Shown here in pieces: positions 8,775 to 17,022 of a DNA stretch of 64,000 nucleotides; position 1 is the stretch's first letter, and each line of letters begins with the position of its first letter. The stretch spans positions 1 through 64,000 of the forward strand of contig NZ_QLMG01000002.1 in the NCBI RefSeq assembly GCF_003259905.1, given 5' to 3'. The translations under genes and the position numbers were made by a program. Below the pieces are notes generated by a model, which saw nothing but the letters and a program-made list of their open reading frames with translations, searched no databases and had not been told where the DNA came from. This DNA comes from Salipiger aestuarii. GTDB taxonomy: Bacteria; Pseudomonadota; Alphaproteobacteria; Rhodobacterales; Rhodobacteraceae.

Positions 8775-9599
8775 ATGCTCGTCGTCGACAAGTTGACCAG
8801 GCGCTTTGGCGCGAACACGGCCGTGGACAGCGCGAGCTTTTCCGTCGATCGCCCGATGATGATCGGCATCATCGGGGCATCCGGCGCGGGGAAATCGACT
8901 TTCTTGCGCATGATGAACCGGCTGACCGACGCGTCCGAAGGGGTGCTGCGCTTTGAGGGGCGCGACGTGCTGACCCTGAAAGGGCGCGACAAACGGCGCT
9001 GGCAATCAAACTGCGCAATGATCTTTCAGCAGTTCAACCTGGTGCCGCGCATGGACGTGGTGTCCAACGTGCTGCACGGCGCGCTGGCCCGCCGGCCCGT
9101 CATCGGCACGCTGTTCAACCTTTACCCAAGGGATGACATCCACCGCGCCATCGACATCCTGGACCGGCTGGGCATCGCGGGCCACGCGGCGAAACGGGCC
9201 GAGGCGCTGTCGGGCGGCCAGCAACAGCGCGTCGCCATTGCCCGCGCGCTCATGCAGGACCCCAAGGTCATTCTGGCGGATGAACCCATCGCCAGCCTCG
9301 ATCCGATGAACGCGCAGATCGTGATGGAGGCGCTGCGCCGCATCCATGACGAAGACGGCCGCATGGTCATCGCGAATCTGCACACCCTTGATACCGCCCG
9401 GCGTTATTGCGACCGGGTGATCGGAATGCGGCTTGGGCGGATCGTCTTTGACGGCACGCCCGAGCAGCTGACCACCGGCGTTGCCCGCGACATCTATGGC
9501 GCGGGGGCGGATTTTTCCGAAGACGCCACCTCTACCGAAATCCGCGATCCCGCGGCCGTCGCCCGGACAGAGATCCGGCAGGCCAGGGTTTCGGTCTGA
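8775..9599 (+). CDS. phnC: Phosphonate/phosphate ABC transporter ATP-binding protein PhnC
   Basis: The 274-residue ATPase powers phosphonate uptake. Walker [10 protein letters not shown] is at residues 34-42; [15 protein letters not shown] and [12 protein letters not shown] follow in the usual order. The middle of the protein has [19 protein letters not shown], characteristic of PhnC. The ATG at 8775 was preferred over open sequence upstream because it starts the family's first beta strand and has GGGGGA four bases before it. It is the first gene of phnCDE1E2, 24 bases before phnD. The close relative PhoC of Sinorhizobium carries phosphate as well as phosphonates, so phosphate is a possible substrate. 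Confidence 0.93.
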   Translation: MLVVDKLTRRFGANTAVDSASFSVDRPMMIGIIGASGAGKSTFLRMMNRLTDASEGVLRFEGRDVLTLKGRDKRRWQSNCAMIFQQFNLVPRMDVVSNVLHGALARRPVIGTLFNLYPRDDIHRAIDILDRLGIAGHAAKRAEALSGGQQQRVAIARALMQDPKVILADEPIASLDPMNAQIVMEALRRIHDEDGRMVIANLHTLDTARRYCDRVIGMRLGRIVFDGTPEQLTTGVARDIYGAGADFSEDATSTEIRDPAAVARTEIRQARVSV

Positions 9600-9623
9600 T
9601 CCCAGCCCAACGAAGGACATCTC

Positions 9624-10523
9624 ATGAAACATCTCATCGCTGCCGCGCTGGCCTCGACCGCGCTTGTCTCTGCCGCCTCGGCGCAGGATATCACCGAATT
9701 CCGCCTTGGCATCCTTGGCGGCGAAAACGCCCAGGACCGTCTGGCCAAGCAGCAGTGCTATGCCGAAAAGATCGCCGCCGCGCTGGGTGTCGAGGTCAAG
9801 ATCTTTACCCCGGCCGATTATAACGGCGTGATGCAGGGCCTGCTGGGCGGCACCATCGACGCGGCATGGATGGGCGCCTCGTCCTATGCCGGCGCATACA
9901 TGGCCGATCCCGAAGCGGTCGAGCCGGTGCTGGTCAAGCAGAACGAGGACGGCTCGATCGGCTATTATTCCATCGGTTTCGCGCGCGTTGACAGCGGCAT
10001 TACCGATGTTGCCGATCTTGAAGGCAAGAAATTCGGCTTCGGCGATCCGAACTCGACCTCGGGCTACCTGATTCCATCCATCGAGATCGCCGAAGAAGGC
10101 TATTCGATGCAGCCGGGCGCGTTCTTTGGCGATGTGGTGTTCACCGGCGGCCACGAGCAGACCATCGTTGCGGTCAACAACGGCGACGTCGACGCGGGCG
10201 TCACCTGGGCCGACGGGCTGGGCGCGTGGGAAGATGGCTACAACTCGGGCGCGCTGCGCCGCGCCGTGGATGCGGGCCTGGTCGACATGAACGACCTGGT
10301 GCAGATCTGGCAGTCCAAGGAAATCCCCGAAGGTCCGTTCGTGCTGCGCAAGGCACTGCCCCAGTCAGTCAAGGACACCGTGACCGAGCTGACCGCCAAC
10401 CTGTGGGAAGAAGACCCCGATTGCGCCTATGGCGTGGCGGGGGGCGACGCCAGGGATTTCATCCCGGTCACACACAAGCAGTATGACTCCATCGTCGCGG
10501 CGCGTCAGTCCAAAATCAACTGA
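9624..10523 (+). CDS. phnD: Phosphonate-binding periplasmic protein PhnD
   Basis: The 299-residue protein starts with a signal peptide (MKHLIAAALASTALVSAASA, cleavage near residue 20). The mature part has the PhnD opening LGILGGENAQDRL, the DAAWMGASSYAGAY segment near 75-90 that lines the ligand pocket, and FGFGDPNSTSGYL near 135-150 that binds the phosphonate group. It is 299 residues, the normal length. The ribosome site GAAGGA lies nine bases before the ATG. A strong hairpin follows the stop, before phnE, which is expected to keep its level above that of the permeases. Confidence 0.95.
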   Translation: MKHLIAAALASTALVSAASAQDITEFRLGILGGENAQDRLAKQQCYAEKIAAALGVEVKIFTPADYNGVMQGLLGGTIDAAWMGASSYAGAYMADPEAVEPVLVKQNEDGSIGYYSIGFARVDSGITDVADLEGKKFGFGDPNSTSGYLIPSIEIAEEGYSMQPGAFFGDVVFTGGHEQTIVAVNNGDVDAGVTWADGLGAWEDGYNSGALRRAVDAGLVDMNDLVQIWQSKEIPEGPFVLRKALPQSVKDTVTELTANLWEEDPDCAYGVAGGDARDFIPVTHKQYDSIVAARQSKIN

Positions 10524-10537
10524 TCCGTCTGCTGACG

Positions 10538-10562
10538 GGGGCCCGCCGCGCGGGCCCCTTTT
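10538..10562 (+). terminator. Hairpin between phnD and phnE (attenuator)
   Basis: A perfect 9-bp GC stem, GGGGCCCGC against GCGGGCCCC with a three-base loop, is followed by TTTT. It has the form of an intrinsic terminator placed inside the operon, so partial termination or mRNA protection after phnD is likely. The downstream permease genes continue on the same strand only 34 bases later. Confidence 0.7.
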
Positions 10563-10596
10563 CACGTCTGCCACACGCCTGCGAAAGCCCTGCCAC

Positions 10597-11466
10597 ATGA
10601 CCGATACTTCCGCCGACACCGCCGCGATCCGCGACGGGTACATGCAACAGGCCCGCCGCAAGCGGCTGTATGGCGGCATCATCCTGCTGGTGTTCGTGGC
10701 GCTGATGGCGTCGGGGTTCAGGCTGGCGGATGATCGCAACGCCGGGGGCTTTTGGTCCGGGCTGCCCAATGTGTTCGATTTTCCCGCCGATGTGATCGCC
10801 GATACCTGGCCCAAGCTGAATCAGCTGCCCGGTCACATGGCCTATTTCTTCCCCGCGCTGATGGAAACGATCAACATCGCCGCCGTTTCCACGCTGATCG
10901 GGGCGGGCTTTGCGATGGTCCTGTCGATGCTGTCGACGCGGGGCCTTGCGCGCTGGCCGCGCCTGATCCCGGTGTTTCGCCGCGCCATGGACATCATGCG
11001 CGCGGTGCCCGAGATCGTCATCGCGCTGGTGTTGATATTTGTGCTCGGCGGCGGGCCGATGCCCGCGATGATCGCCATCGCCTTTCACACGGCGGGCGCG
11101 CTGGGCAAGCTGTTTTCCGAGGTCAACGAGAACGCCGATCTGAAGCCGGTCGAGGGGCTGCAATCGGTCGGCGCGACCTGGCTGCAACGCATGTGGCTGG
11201 GCGTGGTGCCGCAGGTGTCGCCCAACTATCTCAGCTATGCGTTGCTGCGGTTCGAGATCAACATCCGCGCCTCGGCGATCCTTGGCTTTGTCGGGGCGGG
11301 GGGCATCGGCTACGAGCTGCGCAACGCCATGTCCTGGGGCAAGGGCCGGTTCGACGAGGCGGCGGCGATTTTCCTGCTGCTGTTCATCACCATCGTGATC
11401 TTTGACCAGCTGTCATCGCATGTCCGCAACCTGATGATCGCGAAAAGGGAGAGGGGCCGGGCATGA
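10597..11466 (+). CDS. phnE: Phosphonate ABC transporter permease PhnE (first copy)
   Basis: This 289-residue inner-membrane permease has a first helix at about residues 28-45, then the transmembrane core with METINIAAVSTLIGAGFAM near 90-110. The EAA loop (VEGLQSVGATWLQRMWLG) lies near 185-205. The ATG at 10597 was chosen because upstream in-frame sequence overlaps the end of phnD and the preceding hairpin. The stop overlaps the start of the second permease by four bases, so the two are likely to be coupled and to form a heterodimer. Confidence 0.93.
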   Translation: MTDTSADTAAIRDGYMQQARRKRLYGGIILLVFVALMASGFRLADDRNAGGFWSGLPNVFDFPADVIADTWPKLNQLPGHMAYFFPALMETINIAAVSTLIGAGFAMVLSMLSTRGLARWPRLIPVFRRAMDIMRAVPEIVIALVLIFVLGGGPMPAMIAIAFHTAGALGKLFSEVNENADLKPVEGLQSVGATWLQRMWLGVVPQVSPNYLSYALLRFEINIRASAILGFVGAGGIGYELRNAMSWGKGRFDEAAAIFLLLFITIVIFDQLSSHVRNLMIAKRERGRA

Positions 11467-12761
11467 CCGACGCCGCGCTTTACGCCGAGGCGGATCGCCT
11501 CTTTGCCCGCAAGAAGCTGTTGGCCTTCGGCCTGCCCGCCGTGGTGCTGATCTATCTGGCCTATATCTTCTTCGCTTTCGACATTCCCGGCCTGGCCGAG
11601 CGCGCCCGGCTCGACAATGCCCGCACGCTGCTGTCGGACATCTGGAGCTACAAGACCCGCGTCGCCCAAGACAACCGCACCGGCACGGTCGAGGTCGCCA
11701 TCGAGGGCGAACGCAAGGGCGAATACGCCCCCGGCACCGAACCCGATTGGGTGCGGATCGCCGGGACAGGCACCCGAATCGACCTCGGCGACGGCCATAT
11801 CGTGAGTTTCGCCCCCACGGGCGGGTTCACCTATGCCATGCCGGGCCGCGATCCCATCGTGGCGCGTCTTGATGGGCGCAGCGTCGTGTCCAACGTCACC
11901 GACGCGCCGGACTGGATTTCCGCGTCGCGCACGCGCTTTCAGGTCGAAACCTCGCACGGGCGCGTGTCGCTGACCCGCAACCGCACCGAGCTGTTCCGCT
12001 ATTTTCCCGGCTGGGAGCTGTTCTTCTTTACCCTCGACAGCCCCTACCACGGCGCCTCGGTATCGCAGCTTTTCGGAGATCGTATCGACCCCGCGCGCGC
12101 CAACCTGTCCGGCGCGTGGCACGATTTCTGGAACAACGCGATGTGGCGGCATTCCGACGTGGCGTGGGCGCTGTTCGAAACCGTGCTGATGGCGTTTCTT
12201 GGCACCTTTGGCGCGGCGTTCATCGCGCTGCCGCTGGCGTTCCTGGCGGCGAAGAACTTCACGCCGCTTGGCGCGCTGCGGTTCGGGGCGCGGCGGTGCT
12301 TTGACTTTCTCCGCGGGATCGACGGGCTGATCTGGACCATCGTGCTGTCCCGCGCCTTTGGGCCGGGGCCGATGACCGGTGCGCTGGCGATCCTGCTGAC
12401 CGACACCGGCAGCTTTGGCAAACTGTTCAGCGAGGCGCTGGAAAACGTCGACGGCAAGCAGATCGAAGGGCTGACCTCGACCGGGGCGCGCCCTGTCCAG
12501 CGGTATCGCTTTGGCGTGATCCCGCAGATCATTCCGGTGCTGGTCAGCCAGGTGCTGTATTATCTGGAATCAAACACCCGCAGCGCGACCATCATCGGTG
12601 CGATCACCGGAGGCGGCATCGGGTTGTTGCTGACCCAGGCGATGATTACTCAGAAGGATTGGGAAGAGGTGAGCTATTACATCATTCTAATCGTGCTGAT
12701 GGTGATGGCGATGGACAGCCTGTCGGGCTGGCTGCGCCGCAAGCTGATCCGGGGCGTGTGA
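11463..12761 (+). CDS. phnE: Phosphonate ABC transporter permease PhnE (second copy, with large periplasmic domain)
   Basis: The 432-residue protein is a PhnE-type permease with an extra module. Helix 1 is at residues 19-40. Residues of about 45-215 are hydrophilic and probably periplasmic, and the membrane core runs from 230 to the end with the EAA loop IEGLTSTGARPVQRYRFG. Single-copy PhnE is nearer 260-290 residues. Paired permeases with one longer partner are known in Sinorhizobium PhoCDET. The hydrophilic domain may contact PhnD or substrate. It is the last gene of the uptake operon; the gap to the next gene is 229 bases. Confidence 0.9.
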   Translation: MTDAALYAEADRLFARKKLLAFGLPAVVLIYLAYIFFAFDIPGLAERARLDNARTLLSDIWSYKTRVAQDNRTGTVEVAIEGERKGEYAPGTEPDWVRIAGTGTRIDLGDGHIVSFAPTGGFTYAMPGRDPIVARLDGRSVVSNVTDAPDWISASRTRFQVETSHGRVSLTRNRTELFRYFPGWELFFFTLDSPYHGASVSQLFGDRIDPARANLSGAWHDFWNNAMWRHSDVAWALFETVLMAFLGTFGAAFIALPLAFLAAKNFTPLGALRFGARRCFDFLRGIDGLIWTIVLSRAFGPGPMTGALAILLTDTGSFGKLFSEALENVDGKQIEGLTSTGARPVQRYRFGVIPQIIPVLVSQVLYYLESNTRSATIIGAITGGGIGLLLTQAMITQKDWEEVSYYIILIVLMVMAMDSLSGWLRRKLIRGV

Positions 12762-12990
12762 CGGTCAGCCAGATCGACGGGGCATGTCGCCCGGGTCAGG
12801 GCGGGGATCAGCGCCAATTCCTGTGCGATTGCCCGTTTTCGCGGCGCCTGAAGCGCGAGGTTTTGTGGAATGATGCAGCTGAAAATCCATCTGCGTGAAC
12901 ACGCTGAAACATAGATCTGCCGTGGTGGTTGCCCTTGTGTCAACGTGTTAGGGCGGGCCGACTCATCTTATACGACAGGAATCAGGCGCC

Positions 12991-13875
12991 ATGACAAGGC
13001 TCACTCAGGACGGGGCTCAGGCTGTCTCGGAAATCGCGGCACGCTATGGCGTGTCCATGGATGCGGCGGAAACGCTGGTCGCCGCGCTCGCCAATGGCGG
13101 GGGCACCCAGGCGCAGTTCAGCCATAACGAACTGGGCGGCATGGGCCAGTGGTCGATGGGCGGCATGACCATGGTCGGCGACATGTTCAACAACGGGCTG
13201 AAGGCCACGGTCGATGGGCTGTGCACCGAGCTTTCGAACCTGATGAGCCGGATGCAGGTGTTCAAGCCCGCGCCCTACCAGCAGCAGATGGGCAGCCAGA
13301 GCCAGTCGCAATCCAGCGGCGGCGGGTCGAGCCTGTTTGTCCAGGGCGGGTCTTTCGCGCCCCAGTGGCCGGCCGAGCTGGGCCACCCCTCGTCCACCGG
13401 CGCGCAGAACAACCTGCGCTACGCGGTGTTCCCGCAGACGCGCCGCCTTGCCATCGACTTTGGCGGGCGGATCGAAGCGTATGACACCGGCGATCACATG
13501 ATTTCGGGCGTGTCGCAGCAGCAAAGCGGTGACATGTCGCTGACCTTTACCAGCCAGTACGGCACGGTGCGCGTGGCCGATCTGCCGCGCGTGCAGCTGG
13601 CCGGCGATGCGCCCCGGCTGCAGGCCGAGCCAGCGCCGCAGCCGTCCTGCGATGAACCGCAGCTGCCCGCCCGCCAGCCCGAACCTGAACCCGAATACCA
13701 GCAGCCCGCGCCAGACCAGCCCGCGCCAGTCCAGACGACGGCTCCCGCGCAACCGGGAAGCAGCGCCGACGATGTGATCGGCCTGATCCTCAAGCTTGCG
13801 GATCTGCGCGACAGCGGCATCCTGTCGGTCGAGGAATTCGAGGCCAAGAAGCAGGAGCTGCTGTCCCGCCTGTGA
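12991..13875 (+). CDS. Hypothetical protein with C-terminal SHOCT domain
   Basis: The 294-residue protein has three parts. The N-terminal 80 residues contain a short helix pair and a Gly/Met-rich GGMGQWSMGGMTMVGDMFN segment. A Gln/Ser and then Pro/Glu/Gln-rich linker covers about 95-120 and 200-255. A C-terminal SHOCT motif (LADLRDSGILSVEEFEAKK) ends the protein. SHOCT domains are short, often at the end of membrane or nucleic-acid-associated proteins, and may mediate oligomerisation. There is no signal peptide or membrane helix. It sits between the uptake and lyase parts of the phosphonate island, but nothing in it indicates phosphonate chemistry. Confidence 0.8.
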   Translation: MTRLTQDGAQAVSEIAARYGVSMDAAETLVAALANGGGTQAQFSHNELGGMGQWSMGGMTMVGDMFNNGLKATVDGLCTELSNLMSRMQVFKPAPYQQQMGSQSQSQSSGGGSSLFVQGGSFAPQWPAELGHPSSTGAQNNLRYAVFPQTRRLAIDFGGRIEAYDTGDHMISGVSQQQSGDMSLTFTSQYGTVRVADLPRVQLAGDAPRLQAEPAPQPSCDEPQLPARQPEPEPEYQQPAPDQPAPVQTTAPAQPGSSADDVIGLILKLADLRDSGILSVEEFEAKKQELLSRL

Positions 13876-13916
13876 TTGTTCGGGCGCGGCCGCCAAGGCC
13901 ATAGGGCCGCCCGGCG

Positions 13917-15098
13917 TTATTCCGCCGCCAGCATGGGGCCCGGAAACGCACCAACCAGCCGCGCCCCGGCCTCGCCCGCAAGAAACGCCAGCCGACCGCC
14001 GCTGACAGTGGCCTCGATCTCGCGGGTGGTCCCGTTCACGACGACGAAATCGGCCCGCATCCCGTGATTCAGGCGGCCCCGGTCGGCCAGCCCCATGATC
14101 TCGGCGGGGACTCGACTTATCATGTCCCAGGCACCGGGCAGCGCACGCACCCCCTTGTCGACCAGCACCCAGGCGGCTTCGGCCAGGCAGGGGTAGTGGT
14201 AATCGGACACCAGCGCATCGCACAGCCCCTGCGCCACCAGATGCAGCGCCGAAACGCCGCCCGATTGCGACCCGCCGCGCACCACGTTTGGCGCTCCCAT
14301 CAACACCGGATCGTTGCAGGCCCGGGCCAGCCGGGCGGCCCCCGCCGACGTGGGAAATTCCGCGATGCGGGCCCCGATGATGCGATAGTATTCGCGGGTC
14401 TCGGCGTCGGGATCGTCATGACTGCCGTAGCGCACGCCGAATTCGTCGAATGCCTCGGCCAGCGCGCACAGATGGCGCGGCACCTCGCGTCCGCGCGCCT
14501 GCGCCGTTTCCAGCATCGCGACAAAGCCCGCCAGGTCGTAGCCCGCGTCGGCCGCCCATTGCGCCACCCTGTGCGGTGCGCTTTGGGCCAGCGCCAGCGT
14601 TTCGGGCAGGTGGTTGTTGAACACGACGTAATCCACCCGATGGCGCCGCACCGCCGCGAGCAGCCGCTGGCGCGTATCGGGCATATGGGTTTCACAGCGG
14701 ATCTGGATGCGCAGATCGGTCAGCGCGCGGGGCCGGTAATCGGCCAGGGCCGTCATCACCGATTCGGCGAAGTCGGGGCTGCGCAGGCCGCCCTCCCAGC
14801 TCCAGCACTGGGCAAGCCATGCGGTGGTGACGCCATGCGCCGCCGCTTCGCGGTCGGTCGATCGCAGCCCGGCCATCACCGGCATTGGCGCACCGGGGCG
14901 CGGCGCGATATGGCGTTCGAACGCGTCGCCATGCAGGTCGACGATGCCCGGCAGGATCAGGTAGCCCGACATGTCCACCGGAGGCAGCGGGCCCTTGGTG
15001 ATCAGGCCGTCCTCGATCACCAGCGACCGGCGTTGAAGTTCGCCGTCCCTGAGGATCGTCGCGCCGGTCAGGCGCAAGGGGGGAAGATAGCCCGTCAT
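13917..15098 (-). CDS. phnM: PhnM-like amidohydrolase (divergent paralogue)
   Basis: The 393-residue protein belongs to the amidohydrolase superfamily and aligns with PhnM, which removes diphosphate from ribose 1-methylphosphonate 5-triphosphate in the C-P lyase route. The first metal site reads LPGIVDLHGDAFERHIAPRPG rather than the HTDNLERH form of the second copy at 22000. Later motifs SHDDPDAETREYY, GAPNVVRGGSQSGG and SDYHYPC match the PhnM family. It is transcribed towards the SHOCT gene and lies 75 bases downstream of phnF, probably in one operon with it. The exact substrate may differ from that of the canonical copy. Confidence 0.85.
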   Translation of the reverse strand: MTGYLPPLRLTGATILRDGELQRRSLVIEDGLITKGPLPPVDMSGYLILPGIVDLHGDAFERHIAPRPGAPMPVMAGLRSTDREAAAHGVTTAWLAQCWSWEGGLRSPDFAESVMTALADYRPRALTDLRIQIRCETHMPDTRQRLLAAVRRHRVDYVVFNNHLPETLALAQSAPHRVAQWAADAGYDLAGFVAMLETAQARGREVPRHLCALAEAFDEFGVRYGSHDDPDAETREYYRIIGARIAEFPTSAGAARLARACNDPVLMGAPNVVRGGSQSGGVSALHLVAQGLCDALVSDYHYPCLAEAAWVLVDKGVRALPGAWDMISRVPAEIMGLADRGRLNHGMRADFVVVNGTTREIEATVSGGRLAFLAGEAGARLVGAFPGPMLAAE

Positions 15099-15173
15099 GC
15101 TCGGATCGCCCTGTTTTGATCCGATCTAGCAGGGCTGTTTGTCACCCGCATGACGCAGGGGTGAAAACCATGT

Positions 15174-15893
15174 TCAACCGGGCGATGTGTCGCCCACGAT
15201 CAGCGTGATGCGATCGCCTGCGAACCAGGTCAGCCCGTATTCCACCGGGCGCCCGCCTGGGGCGTGGTTGACGCTTTCGCTGCGCAGCAAGGGCGCGCCA
15301 TCGCGCAGGCCAAGGTGCAGCGCCTGGGTGGGCGACGCGATCACCGCGCTCAGCCGCGTGCTGATGCGGGTGTAATCGGGAATGCCGTTGCTGCGCAGCG
15401 CCTCGGTGATCGACGCGGTCTGTTCCAGGGTCACGGCAAGGTCGGGCAGGAGGTCGGTGGGAAAGCAGCTGATGAAATGGGCGATGGGAACGTCTTCGGC
15501 CAGCGACAGCCCCTCGTAGACGATGACCGGCGCTCCGGGGTGCAGCGCCAGCGCAGTGGCCTCTTCGGGGCTGGACGGGCGGGTTTCGATGCGCAGGCTG
15601 CGCCGCCCGGGCAGCCGCCCCGAGGCGCGGATATTCTGCGCGAACCGCACCTTGCCCCCGATGGGGTAATCGAGCGGCGCCGAGGTCACGAACACGCCCG
15701 CGCCGCGCTTGCTGTGCACGACGGCGCGCGCGGCCATGTCGCCAAGCGCGCGGCGCGCGGTGTGGCGATTGACGCCAAAGCGGCGCGAAAGCTCGGCCTC
15801 GGTCGGCAGCTTGTCGCCGGGGCGATACAGGCCGCGCGCGATTTCGCCTTCCAGCTCTGTGGCGATGGATTTCCAGACCGGCACGCGGGGCAT
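15174..15893 (-). CDS. phnF: PhnF, GntR/HutC-family transcriptional regulator of phosphonate genes
   Basis: The 239-residue protein has an N-terminal winged helix (PTEAELSRRFGVNRHTARRA, residues 31-50) and a C-terminal UTRA ligand-binding domain (about 80-235), the HutC subfamily layout. PhnF proteins repress phn genes until an effector appears. It is divergent from phnG, and the 125-base intergenic region contains a strong inverted repeat over the phnG promoter, a good candidate for its operator. The ATG at 15893 has AGGAG nearby upstream. The gene is followed by the divergent phnM paralogue on the same strand. Confidence 0.93.
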   Translation of the reverse strand: MPRVPVWKSIATELEGEIARGLYRPGDKLPTEAELSRRFGVNRHTARRALGDMAARAVVHSKRGAGVFVTSAPLDYPIGGKVRFAQNIRASGRLPGRRSLRIETRPSSPEEATALALHPGAPVIVYEGLSLAEDVPIAHFISCFPTDLLPDLAVTLEQTASITEALRSNGIPDYTRISTRLSAVIASPTQALHLGLRDGAPLLRSESVNHAPGGRPVEYGLTWFAGDRITLIVGDTSPG

Positions 15894-15903
15894 CGTGGCT
15901 CTC

Positions 15904-15921
15904 CTGTCACTGAAACTTCAC
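15904..15921 (+). promoter_or_regulatory. Weak PHO-box-like sequence between phnF and phnG
   Basis: CTGTCAC, four spacer bases, then ACTTCAC gives an 11-base repeat resembling a PHO box. The first half also contains the complement of part of the phnF ribosome site, so a chance match is possible, and the distance to the phnG -10 box is longer than usual. Confidence 0.25.
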
Positions 15922-15931
15922 GCGGGGCAGC

Positions 15932-15959
15932 TTGTGTGCTGGGGCGAATCGCGTATGAT
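15932..15959 (+). promoter_or_regulatory. Candidate phnG promoter
   Basis: TTGTGT at 15932-15937 and TATGAT at 15954-15959 are separated by 16 bases and fit a sigma-70 promoter directed to phnG, with a start site near 15966. The predicted start falls inside the inverted repeat at 15957-15990. Confidence 0.5.
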
Positions 15960-15990
15960 TTGTCTAGTTGTATAGAATGCTAGACAAGTC
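15957..15990. promoter_or_regulatory. Candidate PhnF operator (inverted repeat)
   Basis: GATTTGTCTAG at 15957-15967 and CTAGACAAGTC at 15980-15990 are inverted copies with ten of eleven matches and a 12-base spacer that itself holds TTGTATAG. The repeat overlaps the -10 box and start site of the predicted phnG promoter. Repressors of the GntR/HutC type bind such dyads, and phnF is the adjacent divergent gene. Confidence 0.65.
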
Positions 15991-16018
15991 GGCAAGGTTG
16001 TCCAGGATTGGAGCGAAC

Positions 16019-16453
16019 ATGACGGAACACGCAGAACGACAGGGCTGGATGGGGCTGCTGGCCCGCGCTCCGGCGGCGCGGCTTGCCGCGCTGATGGGCG
16101 ACGCGCCCGGCTTTGACTGGCTGCGTGCGCCCGAGGTCGGCGGCGTGATGGTGCGCGGCCGGGCCGGGGGCACCGGCGCGCCGTTCAACCTGGGCGAAAT
16201 GACCGTGACCCGCTGCGCGCTGCGGCTGGCCACCGGCGAGGTCGGCCATGCCTGCGTGCGGGGGCGCGACAAGACCCACGCCAGGCAGGCGGCGTTGGTG
16301 GATGCGCTGATGCAGGGACCGCGGGCGGCGGGGGTGCGCGCGGGTGTTCTCGACCCGTTGGCGGCTGAGGAAGCCGCACGCCGCCACGCCCGCGCGGCAA
16401 AGGCGGCGGCGACCAAGGTCGAGTTCTTTACCATGGTCAGAGGAGAGGCCTGA
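16019..16453 (+). CDS. phnG: C-P lyase core protein PhnG
   Basis: The 144-residue protein is a structural subunit of the PhnGHIJ core complex, which couples phosphonate to ATP-derived ribose and cleaves the C-P bond. Family motifs are visible as GGVMVRGRAGGTGAPFNLGE (residues 40-59), TVTRCALRL and CVRGRDKTHARQAALVDAL. The ATG at 16019 follows a GGAG-like site (GATTGGAG) and lies about 50 bases after the predicted transcription start. It is the first gene of the lyase operon and its stop shares one base with the phnH start. Confidence 0.93.
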   Translation: MTEHAERQGWMGLLARAPAARLAALMGDAPGFDWLRAPEVGGVMVRGRAGGTGAPFNLGEMTVTRCALRLATGEVGHACVRGRDKTHARQAALVDALMQGPRAAGVRAGVLDPLAAEEAARRHARAAKAAATKVEFFTMVRGEA

Positions 16454-17022
16454 TGCAAACCGACGCCCTCACCGGAGGATTCGGCGACGCGCCGGTGCAG
16501 GCCGCCCGCGCCTTTCGCGCCGCACTTGAGGCGATGGCCCGCCCCGGCACGCTGCACGAGGTGACGGGGGCCGAAGCGCCCGCGCCGGTGGGCGCGGCGG
16601 CGGCGGTGCTGTTGCTGACGCTGTGCGACGCGCAGACGCCGCTTTACCTTGCGCCCGGCCATGACGTTGCGGCGGTGCGCGACTGGATCGCGTTTCACGT
16701 CGGAGCGCCGATCGTGGCGGCCGAAGATGCCGCCGTCGTGCTGGGCCGGTGGCAGGCGCTGGCCCCGCTCGACCGCTACCGCATCGGCACGCCGGATTAT
16801 CCCGACCGGTCGGTGCTGTTGATCGGAGAAGTCGACGCGCTGAGCGCGCAGGGTGCCCGGCTGACCGGACCGGGCATCGAAACCCACGCCCACCTGTCGC
16901 TGCCCGAAATCGAGGTGTTTCGCGCCAACGCCGCGCTGTTCCCGCTGGGCTGGGATTGCTTTTTCACCTGCGGCACGCGGTTGGCCGCGCTGCCCCGCAG
17001 CACCAAAGTGGAGCCAAGCTGA
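16453..17022 (+). CDS. phnH: C-P lyase core protein PhnH
   Basis: The 189-residue protein is the PhnH subunit of the C-P lyase core. The N-terminus has GGFGDAPVQAARAFRAALEAM, the family opening, and the centre has AAVLLLTLCDAQTPLYLAP. The C-terminal LPLGWDCFFTCGTRLAALPR-like end (FPLGWDCFFTCG) is also characteristic. The length is normal for the family. Its start overlaps the phnG stop by one base and its stop overlaps the phnI start, so the core subunits are translationally coupled. Confidence 0.93.
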   Translation: MQTDALTGGFGDAPVQAARAFRAALEAMARPGTLHEVTGAEAPAPVGAAAAVLLLTLCDAQTPLYLAPGHDVAAVRDWIAFHVGAPIVAAEDAAVVLGRWQALAPLDRYRIGTPDYPDRSVLLIGEVDALSAQGARLTGPGIETHAHLSLPEIEVFRANAALFPLGWDCFFTCGTRLAALPRSTKVEPS

